Below are positions 58,137 through 64,000 of a stretch of DNA of 64,000 nucleotides, in pieces. Numbering within the stretch: position 1 is the first letter of the stretch; every line of letters starts with the position of its first letter. The notes under the pieces are model-generated. The model was given only the letters and a program-made list of their open reading frames with translations. It made no database searches and had not been told where the DNA came from. A program made the position numbers and the translations under genes. The DNA comes from Sabulitectum sp964604135 (GTDB taxonomy: Bacteria; Fermentibacterota; Fermentibacteria; Fermentibacterales; JCC-6), in contig CAZRXU010000001.1 of the NCBI GenBank assembly GCA_964604135.1, forward strand, positions 1-64,000. The letters run 5' to 3'.

Positions 58137-58165
58137 TTGACTGCAAACAATATGGCATGTATAGT
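58137..58165 (+). promoter_or_regulatory. sigma70 promoter of the 58229 lipoprotein gene
   Basis: TTGACT (58137-58142) and TATAGT (58160-58165) are separated by exactly 17 nt, with a ~57-nt leader and GAGGGAGATG just before the ATG. Confidence 0.78.
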
Positions 58166-58228
58166 GTACCGCTCGACAGCGCAGGGTTTTAGCAAGAGTA
58201 TTACAATATTCATCAAGAGGGAGATGCA

Positions 58229-58843
58229 ATGGTTACAAGAATCTTTTTTGCAGTTGCAATAGCAGCGGTACTGTTTTTAGGCTGCGGAAGTGAAACACCG
58301 GGGGAAGACGCTATTGAAGCAGTAGACAGTGTTGCTGTGGAGCAGGATGTATTTATGGAGGAACCTATTCCTGTTGAAGAGGTTCCACAGGTTGATGTTG
58401 CAGTTACCCTTGAGTCAACAAACGGTGCATACACAGCTGTAGATACTATTGACTGGTCGGAAATACTTGCACAGCAGGTTCAGTTCTCCGAATTCACAGA
58501 CAACAGTGTCTGCACCATCTTCATGGCCAATTTTGAAACCGAAGAAAATCTAAGAACCGTTGAGCTTCAGCCGGGGCAGGCCGTGGTTTACTTTACGCTC
58601 ACACAGCCAGCTGCTGATGTACCTATGCCGGGTGTATACGACATCACAACTTCCGGCACAGAGTTTTCAGGCACAGCTTCAGTCAGAGTTGCCGGGGGAT
58701 CAACTGTTACACTTTCCCAGTCGGCTACAACAGTTGGGGAGCTGGAAATTCTTGCAGTAACACCTGATTTCGTCACTGGAACTTTTAATATAGAAGAAAG
58801 ATGGACAACAATGTCGGGAGCATTCCAGGCTTCCGTACAGTAG
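58229..58843 (+). CDS. lipoprotein of unknown function
   Basis: A 204-residue protein with a type II signal (AVLFLGC lipobox at Cys 19-20), an acidic linker rich in Glu/Val/Asp/Pro (~25-65), and a C-terminal beta-sandwich-like domain (~80-204) with regularly alternating hydrophobic strands ending in MSGAFQASVQ. Monocistronic, with its own promoter and a strong terminator. No family recognised. Confidence 0.82.
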   Translation: MVTRIFFAVAIAAVLFLGCGSETPGEDAIEAVDSVAVEQDVFMEEPIPVEEVPQVDVAVTLESTNGAYTAVDTIDWSEILAQQVQFSEFTDNSVCTIFMANFETEENLRTVELQPGQAVVYFTLTQPAADVPMPGVYDITTSGTEFSGTASVRVAGGSTVTLSQSATTVGELEILAVTPDFVTGTFNIEERWTTMSGAFQASVQ

Positions 58844-58858
58844 GAAATCTGTTTTTCA

Positions 58859-58884
58859 GGCCCCGGCGATGCCGGGGCCTTTGT
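58859..58884 (+). terminator. rho-independent terminator
   Basis: A perfect 9-bp stem GGCCCCGGC-GAT-GCCGGGGCC followed by TTTGT, 16 nt after the lipoprotein stop. Confidence 0.9.
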
Positions 58885-58924
58885 GCACCTTGAATAACAG
58901 CTTTCGCCGGGGGTTATTCCTGTT

Positions 58925-60076
58925 ATGGAACTTTCAAACCGGTTTGTTGCTGTTGCTTCGTTGCTGCTGGTTTTTGCTTTCATCACCCTGAAGCCGCCGA
59001 CTGTAACCCGGGGTTCTTCCCACGGAGTATGGAGGGGAGAGCTTACAACGGTTACAGCAAAAGGTGGCATGATTAGAACAGGAACAGGGAACTACTGGGT
59101 TTCAAGCAGTCTGCTGGCAAAAGAAGTGTTGCGTGGAGACTCACTGCTTGTACTGGGGTACCGCAGTGGAATGTTCATCACCCCTTTTGGTATCAGATCG
59201 AAGTTGTCGGGCTCTTTTGTCTCCGGTATTCGCCGTAGTTATCAGCGCCAGCTTCAGGCTACCATTTCAGATTCCGTTGCCCGGGGTCTTACCGGAGGGT
59301 TGGTCATGGGGCTCAGGGGGATGATACCACCCAAAACAGCCAGTTTGTTCAAACAGTCGGGAACCTCGCATCTGCTGGCTCTGTCCGGGCTTCACACGGG
59401 AATTGTCGCATTGGTTCTTCTGTTTCTTGCGAAGCTTGTTTTCGGGAAAGGTTTTGTCTCCGGTTGGGCTGCAGTAACCGGGATAGTTGTTTTTACTGTT
59501 CTATCCGGGGGAAGGGCATCTACGGTACGGGCTGGAATAATGGCTTCTTCTGTGGTGCTGTGGCTCAGCTACCGTGGTGGAAAAGTGCACCTGCTTACAC
59601 TGTGGTGGGTTGCGCTTGCTGTGTCTGTCATAATCAAGCCAGGCATACTGTCAGACAGGGGGGCTCAGATGTCCTACGGGGCAGTTCTTTCGCTTATTTT
59701 ATTCGGCGGCAACTTAAGGGGCAGGTTTTCGGTTGTTCTGGCTCCACTGTACGCCGGAGTTACAGTTACAGTGTGTCTCGCACCTCTTATAACTGCTGTT
59801 TACGGGGGTTTTTCATGGACAGGCCCTGTTGCCACCGCGGTTTCGCTTCCATTCATGCTGGCCGTGATGGCGCTTGGTCTTTTGAGTTCAGCAGGAATTA
59901 CTGTGGTCTGTGTTCTTTTGAACCCTGTCACTCATCTGTGGATGAATACACTGGAGCTGTTTCAGTGTACACCGGTTACACTCTCTCCCGGTCTGATGTA
60001 CCCAGTATGGGCATTCCTGCTTGTGTGTTTAAGGGTTATCTCCAGGTGGAACCGGTTCAACAGAAGGTTCAGATAA
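58925..60076 (+). CDS. ComEC/Rec2-related membrane protein, core domain only
   Basis: A 383-residue polytopic protein with the ComEC competence domain: SHLLALSGLHTGIVALVLLFLA, TVLSGGRASTVRAGIMASSVV and QMSYGAVLSLILFGG. ComEC forms the inner-membrane channel for DNA uptake. Full-length ComEC proteins (700-800 aa) also have an N-terminal DUF4131 and a C-terminal metallo-beta-lactamase domain; here the former is short and the latter is absent. ATG start. The 3' end overlaps the convergent gene by 48 nt. Confidence 0.87.
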   Translation: MELSNRFVAVASLLLVFAFITLKPPTVTRGSSHGVWRGELTTVTAKGGMIRTGTGNYWVSSSLLAKEVLRGDSLLVLGYRSGMFITPFGIRSKLSGSFVSGIRRSYQRQLQATISDSVARGLTGGLVMGLRGMIPPKTASLFKQSGTSHLLALSGLHTGIVALVLLFLAKLVFGKGFVSGWAAVTGIVVFTVLSGGRASTVRAGIMASSVVLWLSYRGGKVHLLTLWWVALAVSVIIKPGILSDRGAQMSYGAVLSLILFGGNLRGRFSVVLAPLYAGVTVTVCLAPLITAVYGGFSWTGPVATAVSLPFMLAVMALGLLSSAGITVVCVLLNPVTHLWMNTLELFQCTPVTLSPGLMYPVWAFLLVCLRVISRWNRFNRRFR

Positions 60077-60988
60077 AAGTGTATCAGAAGGCAGGCTGTC
60101 TGCTTCAAAAGAAACTGAATCTTCAGGTGTTTCCTCGGCAGTTACAGTATCAACGACCATCACAACATCAACAGCGGGAAAAGAGTCTACCGCAGTGGTA
60201 TAGGCCTCTACAGTGGTATCGGCTTCAACCACTTCCGGAAGGGAATCTTCCAAGGCTGTAGTTTCAGGTTCTTCAACCACCTCCGGAACGGTATCTACTG
60301 GAACGGGCGACGCAGATTCATCTCTTACAAATCTGATGAAAATTGAACCCACATTGTCTAGAGCCCCTTCAAGGTTATCAAGACCCACTGCCTCAAATTC
60401 TGCGCCAAGGGGCAGATCAATGGTCATCGTATCACCGGGGAAAAGCGTCCACGCATCTCTCACATTACCGGGAAAATGCCCGATCAGTATTGTCAGGCCG
60501 TCGTAGTTCTGAAGGTTTTCGCCTTCGACTGCGATTGTGTAGCTGCCTGCAGGCAGTGAGAGGAACCGGGATCTCTCAAGAATGGCAAGATGGTAAGCGC
60601 TGGACACTGTTATAGTGGGTGTTACCTCAAGAATTACGGGAAGAAACCTAACTGTGTCTGTGGCTGATGGTGTTACCACAACAACTGTTACGCTGTCTAT
60701 ATATCCCGGGGATGCCTGCCATGTAACACTTCTGCCGTAAGCTTCTGACGAACCTGTGCTTGTGAACTCGCCTGAGCTGCAGGACCACACTGCCTGGGCA
60801 CCGTCCGGTAGAATTGTAGAGAGATAGGCTGTTCCATCTCCCGAAGGATCGATGGACGCGAGAATTTGAACAGGATCGTTCAACTGCCCGAGACTTTCCT
60901 TAACCAGGTAGGTTAGAAGAAGAGCCACAGGAAGAAGAATCGGGAGAAGCACCGGAAGCAGCTGTTTGATTTTTCCTTTTCTTGCCAT
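60029..60988 (-). CDS. single-pass membrane protein with acidic C-terminal tail
   Basis: 319 residues from ATG 60988 (frame open to 61045, which overlaps the M42 start region). A basic N-terminus (MARKGKIKQ) and one helix (LLPVLLPILLPVALLLTYLV) anchor it. The outer part is beta-rich up to ~residue 215, and the last ~100 residues are a disordered Val/Pro/Thr/Glu/Asp tail. No family recognised. Confidence 0.75.
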   Translation of the reverse strand: MARKGKIKQLLPVLLPILLPVALLLTYLVKESLGQLNDPVQILASIDPSGDGTAYLSTILPDGAQAVWSCSSGEFTSTGSSEAYGRSVTWQASPGYIDSVTVVVVTPSATDTVRFLPVILEVTPTITVSSAYHLAILERSRFLSLPAGSYTIAVEGENLQNYDGLTILIGHFPGNVRDAWTLFPGDTMTIDLPLGAEFEAVGLDNLEGALDNVGSIFIRFVRDESASPVPVDTVPEVVEEPETTALEDSLPEVVEADTTVEAYTTAVDSFPAVDVVMVVDTVTAEETPEDSVSFEADSLPSDTLLSEPSVEPVPPGDNP

Positions 60989-61032
60989 AGTACGGGGAAT
61001 ATAGTTTCTCAAACACGGGAAAGGAAACAATC

Positions 61033-62055
61033 GTGCAGAACACAATGGAGTTTCTTATGCAGCTTCTCAGAACGAGGAGCGTTACAGGGAACACGGATAT
61101 GGTACTTGAGATTGTAAAAAACCGCATGACTTCCCTGGGCCTTAAAGTTATAGTGACCAACAAAGGCTCCCTGATTGCATCTATGGAAGGGACAACAGAC
61201 GATTCTGCTGTTATCAGTGCGCACCTGGATACTCTTGGAGCTGTAGTGTCAAAGATTGAGACTGGTGGAAAACTGAAGTACCATATCGTGGGTGGGTTTA
61301 CTGCCAGCAGCATAGAGGGCGAATACTGCTCGGTTGAAACATTTTCAGGTAAGCTGATTCCCGGTACGATTCTTTATAAAAACACCTCGGTTCATGTACA
61401 CGGCAGGGAAAAAAGCAGCGCGAAAAGATCACACGAAGACATGTACATAAGGCTTGATGATAAAGCAGGTTCTTCTGAAGAGGTAATAAAGCTTGGTGTG
61501 AGCGTAGGAAACTACATACATTTTGAGCCAAGAGCTCAGCATCTGGACACAGGTTACGTAAAGAGCCGTCACATTGACGACAAAGCCGGAGTAGCTGTGC
61601 TTGTGGCAGCAGCAGAAAGACTTGTTAAAATGAAGGTAAAACCCCAGAGGAACATCCATTTCCTGTTTACAGTTCATGAGGAGGTTGGTCACGGTGCAGC
61701 AGGTTGGCTTCCGGAAAATGTTTCCGACTTTCTGGCTGTAGACATGGGTGTGTGCGGTGCAGACCAGACTTCAGATGAAAGAAAAGTAACCGTGTGCGCA
61801 GCAGACAGTTCCGGTCCGTACAACTATGAGCTCACGAAACATCTCATCAACCTGTCGGAAATGAATGGTATTCCATATGTTGTGGATACTTTTCCGTTCT
61901 ACGGGTCCGATGCCGGAGCTGCAATGAGAATGGGGCTTGATGCAAGGCACGCTCTCGTGGGGCCTGGTGTTGATACCTCACACTCAATTGAGAGAACACA
62001 CGAAGAGGCAATCAAGGCAACAATCGATCTGGTAACGATCTTTGCTATGGAGTAA
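61033..62055 (+). CDS. M42 family metallopeptidase
   Basis: A 340-residue di-metal aminopeptidase (FrvX/glutamyl aminopeptidase type). ISAHLDTLG carries the first metal His/Asp, KSRHIDDKAGVAVLVAAAERL the bridging Asp, LFTVHEEVGHGAA the catalytic Glu, VDMGVCGA another ligand and VGPGVDTSHSIERTHEEAI the last His. These form large tetrahedral complexes trimming peptides. GTG start after AAAGGA. Ends 11 nt inside the convergent gmhB. Confidence 0.95.
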   Translation: MQNTMEFLMQLLRTRSVTGNTDMVLEIVKNRMTSLGLKVIVTNKGSLIASMEGTTDDSAVISAHLDTLGAVVSKIETGGKLKYHIVGGFTASSIEGEYCSVETFSGKLIPGTILYKNTSVHVHGREKSSAKRSHEDMYIRLDDKAGSSEEVIKLGVSVGNYIHFEPRAQHLDTGYVKSRHIDDKAGVAVLVAAAERLVKMKVKPQRNIHFLFTVHEEVGHGAAGWLPENVSDFLAVDMGVCGADQTSDERKVTVCAADSSGPYNYELTKHLINLSEMNGIPYVVDTFPFYGSDAGAAMRMGLDARHALVGPGVDTSHSIERTHEEAIKATIDLVTIFAME

Positions 62056-62590
62056 GAATCAGTCTGACGGCAGATATCACAGAGTCAGTTACATAATCGG
62101 GAAGGGGAAGGTTTTCTGTGGTTATCTTCTCGAGCTGAGTCTGTCCACGCCCGGAAAGAACCAGTACTGTTTTAAGACCAGCCCTTCTTCCAAGCTCCAT
62201 ATCACTTTCAGCGTCACCTATCATCCAACCACCGGAAGGCAGGTTAAGCTCGTGTCTGGCCTGGTTAATCATGCCAGTCTCGGGTTTTCTGCAACCACAT
62301 TTTTCGTTGGGGCGGTGGGGGCAGTAGTAGATGGCTGCGTCGTTTACACCAGCTGCAGCAAAGGCACTTTGAAGCACATCATGGATAAGCTCAACATCTT
62401 CAGCAGTGTAGAGCCCTCTGCCTATACCCGACTGGTTTGTAACAACAATGATTCGGTGACCCGCCCTGTGAAGAGATGCAATGGCGGCTACAGCTCCGGG
62501 ATATGGCCTCCACTCTGAGGGGCTTTTTACATAGTCGGCTCTGTTTTCGTTTATAACTCCGTCTCTGTCCAGAAAAATAGGAAGCTTCAT
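62045..62590 (-). CDS. gmhB: D,D-heptose 1,7-bisphosphate phosphatase
   Basis: A 181-residue HAD-family enzyme: FLDRDGVINEN holds the catalytic Asp pair, VTNQSGIGRG motif II, and CPHRPNEKCGCRKPETGM includes the GmhB-type zinc loop and the Lys of motif III. IGDAESDMELGRRAGLKTVLV is motif IV. It makes D-glycero-D-manno-heptose-1-P for ADP- or GDP-heptose. ATGA overlap with the epimerase gene; the GT9 enzyme at 45176 could use the product. Confidence 0.94.
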   Translation of the reverse strand: MKLPIFLDRDGVINENRADYVKSPSEWRPYPGAVAAIASLHRAGHRIIVVTNQSGIGRGLYTAEDVELIHDVLQSAFAAAGVNDAAIYYCPHRPNEKCGCRKPETGMINQARHELNLPSGGWMIGDAESDMELGRRAGLKTVLVLSGRGQTQLEKITTENLPLPDYVTDSVISAVRLILTP

Positions 62591-63525
62591 CGGGAAACTC
62601 TGGTTCTGTGGTACTCAACAAGGTCTTTAAGACCTTCCTCAAAAGGGATTTCAGCTTTCCAGTTAAGGAGGGAGTTTGCTTTTGTCGGATCAAGAGCAAC
62701 TTTCAGTATTTCCTCTGCAAGCGCCGGGCCGTACGAAGGCTTAAGATCGGTGCCCACGTATCCCCGGATGATCCTGTCAAGCTCTTCCACAGAGCTTCCC
62801 TTTCCCCAGCCAATATTGAATATCTCTCCGTCAATGTCTGAGCGCGATAGATCCATGGCAGCCTGATTTGCTTTGGCAATATCCTTCACATGAACGTAAT
62901 CACGGAGCTGCTGACCGTCTCCATTGATAACGGGGGCTTCACCGCGAAGGTACTTCACGGTAAATATCGCTGTTACACCGGCCTCGCCGAATGGGTTCTG
63001 CCTGGGGCCGTAAACATTCGGGTATCTGAGTACTACGTAGTTAAGTTTGTAGAGGTATCTGTACAGGAAGAGGTAGTGTTCCACCGTGTGCTTGCTTATT
63101 CCGTAGTGGCAGATGGGGTTTATCGGGTGGTCTTCCCTTACGGGGATGTACTGAGGTTCGCCGTATACTGCTCCGCCTGTTGATGCGTACACAACCCTCT
63201 TTACATTGCCTTTAATAGCGGCTTCAAGAATGTTCAGCGTTCCCTTGATGTTTACATCGGCGTCAAACTGGGGTTCTCTCACAGATCTGCGGACATCCAT
63301 CTGAGCAGCATGATGGCACACAATATCGAAGCCGCCGTTTTCAATGAGCCCGGCAGCATCTTCCGACCTAACATCCAGCTCGTGAAGGGTGATACCGTCT
63401 GAAATATTGTCTTTGAACCCGGTGGACAGATCGTCGAGAACATGCACGGAATGACCGGCTTCCATAAGGGTGTCTGCGATGTTGGATCCGATAAAACCTG
63501 CTCCGCCTGTGATGAGAATTTTCAA
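62587..63525 (-). CDS. NAD-dependent sugar epimerase/dehydratase (UDP-glucose 4-epimerase-like)
   Basis: 312 residues from TTG 63525, with GGAGGTT 5 nt upstream; the frame is open to 63618, but the Rossmann motif (ILITGGAGFIGSNIADTL) starts right after this TTG. An extended SDR: LDDLSTGFKDN, HHAAQMDVRRSV, YASTGGAVYGEP (catalytic Ser/Thr) and YGISKHTVEHYL (Tyr-x3-Lys), RYPNVYGPRQNP, DYVHVKDIA. GalE is most similar, but substrate specificity is not settled. Operon with gmhB. Confidence 0.92.
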   Translation of the reverse strand: MKILITGGAGFIGSNIADTLMEAGHSVHVLDDLSTGFKDNISDGITLHELDVRSEDAAGLIENGGFDIVCHHAAQMDVRRSVREPQFDADVNIKGTLNILEAAIKGNVKRVVYASTGGAVYGEPQYIPVREDHPINPICHYGISKHTVEHYLFLYRYLYKLNYVVLRYPNVYGPRQNPFGEAGVTAIFTVKYLRGEAPVINGDGQQLRDYVHVKDIAKANQAAMDLSRSDIDGEIFNIGWGKGSSVEELDRIIRGYVGTDLKPSYGPALAEEILKVALDPTKANSLLNWKAEIPFEEGLKDLVEYHRTRVSR

Positions 63526-63606
63526 GTGTAAACCTCCGTGATTGGTTCTAAGCAATACTGCAATGGGCGAATATACCAAAGATAGACCTTGCATGTTGTT
63601 CCCTTT

Positions 63607-63612
63607 TATAAT
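63607..63612 (+). promoter_or_regulatory. -10 element of a likely ddl promoter
   Basis: A perfect TATAAT, with TAGACC (63583-63588) 18 nt upstream as a partial -35, about 30 nt before the ddl ATG. Confidence 0.55.
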
Positions 63613-63641
63613 CACCACTACCGGCAGACAAGGAGGTTTTC

Positions 63642-64000
63642 ATGAGGGTTCTGGTTGTGTCCGGCGGAAGATCGGCCGAAAGGGAGATAAGTCTTCGATC
63701 CGCCAGGTGGGTGTTGGGAGAGCTCGAGGCGGCGGGGCACGTAGTTCTGGGGGTAACTATAAGCAGTGAAGGAATATGGACACCTGCTGAATCGTCTGGA
63801 AGCCTATCGATTGAGGCAGGCTGTTTTCCTTGGAAGCTGGTATCTAACGGGAAAGAAGTTGTTTTTGATGTGGTGTTTCCTGTTCTGCACGGTGTCTACG
63901 GTGAAGATGGTACTGTGCAGGGGATGTGTGCCACTGCAGGATGGCCTTGTGCCGGTACTCCAGTTATGGGCTCTGCTGTTGCCATAGAGAAAAACACGCT
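63642..64000 (+). CDS. ddl: D-alanine--D-alanine ligase (5' part, runs off the window)
   Basis: ATG 63642 with AAGGAGG 5 nt upstream. The first 119 codons read MRVLVVSGGRSAEREISLRS (ATP-grasp N-domain, with the GGRSAEREISL signature), then FPVLHGVYGEDGTVQG and AGTPVMGSAVAIEKN, all characteristic of Ddl. It makes the D-Ala-D-Ala dipeptide for peptidoglycan. The gene is cut by the window edge, not truncated in nature. Confidence 0.94.
   Translation, partial: MRVLVVSGGRSAEREISLRSARWVLGELEAAGHVVLGVTISSEGIWTPAESSGSLSIEAGCFPWKLVSNGKEVVFDVVFPVLHGVYGEDGTVQGMCATAGWPCAGTPVMGSAVAIEKNT

Overview
The window is a gene-dense chromosomal segment of a bacterium with roughly balanced base composition. It has few intergenic gaps, many 1-4 nt stop/start overlaps (ATGA, GTGA, TGATG), frequent TTG and GTG starts, and clear GGAGG-type ribosome binding sites. 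Several traits point to a diderm of the FCB kind, possibly an uncultured candidate phylum such as Fermentibacterota: two MglA-like small GTPases, an HPr kinase/HPr/enzyme I set with no permease genes beside it, a DUF2723 membrane protein, a long-form HPF, a type-IX-secretion-like C-terminal tail, an LpxL-type acyltransferase and heptose-pathway enzymes. This placement is inference; there is no 16S rRNA gene in the window.

Layout. 1-3.1 kb: DUF362 protein, a secreted two-repeat protein, endonuclease III, RmlC. 3.2-7.4 kb: tRNA-Leu(CAG) on the minus strand, then smpB, amidase, a GerM-like protein, rph, rdgB and an Smr protein on plus. 7.4-14.6 kb, minus strand: fusA-crcB, and an archaeal-type GatE homologue followed by a hybrid histidine kinase and queF. 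14.6-39.1 kb: one very long co-directional run (hpf with a strongly structured leader; hprK-HPr-EI; a sugar nucleotidyltransferase and two glycosyltransferases; Gx transporter, DUF4321, TatA; MglA GTPase plus a zinc-ribbon membrane protein; topA-xerC-like; DUF2723; hslVU; second MglA; STT3-like GT-C; dapF; tRNA-Gly(CCC); CDP-alcohol phosphatidyltransferase; TagD-like cytidylyltransferase). 39.1-51.8 kb: a surface-polymer locus with four CDP-glycerol glycerophosphotransferase-like proteins, a LicC-like nucleotidyltransferase, a GT9 enzyme and an acyltransferase. 51.8-64 kb: polA, a sulfatase-fold lipoprotein with a threonine nucleophile motif, a ferredoxin-like exported or membrane protein, an SpoU methyltransferase, sfsA, comEC-like, an M42 peptidase, gmhB, a sugar epimerase and the start of ddl.

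The polymer locus is interrupted at about 40.2-45.2 kb by an accessory island that looks AT-richer than its surroundings. It holds a lipoprotein gene split by an in-frame stop, a structured intergenic stretch, and a minus-strand cassette: an astacin-type metalloprotease with a C-terminal array of nine Cys-led octapeptides and seven decapeptides, a radical SAM/SPASM protein with an N-terminal PqqD-like recognition domain, and a small YbaY/YscW-like protein. The best candidate for an undescribed system is this cassette: a peptide-modifying radical SAM enzyme paired with a protease that carries its own repetitive, Cys-rich, possibly modified tail.

Other notable items are the archaeal-type GatE in a bacterial context, a two-tier hairpin in the hpf leader, the ferredoxin fused to a sorting-tail-like domain, and an MglA GTPase paired with a protein whose N-terminus resembles the L7/L12 C-terminal domain.
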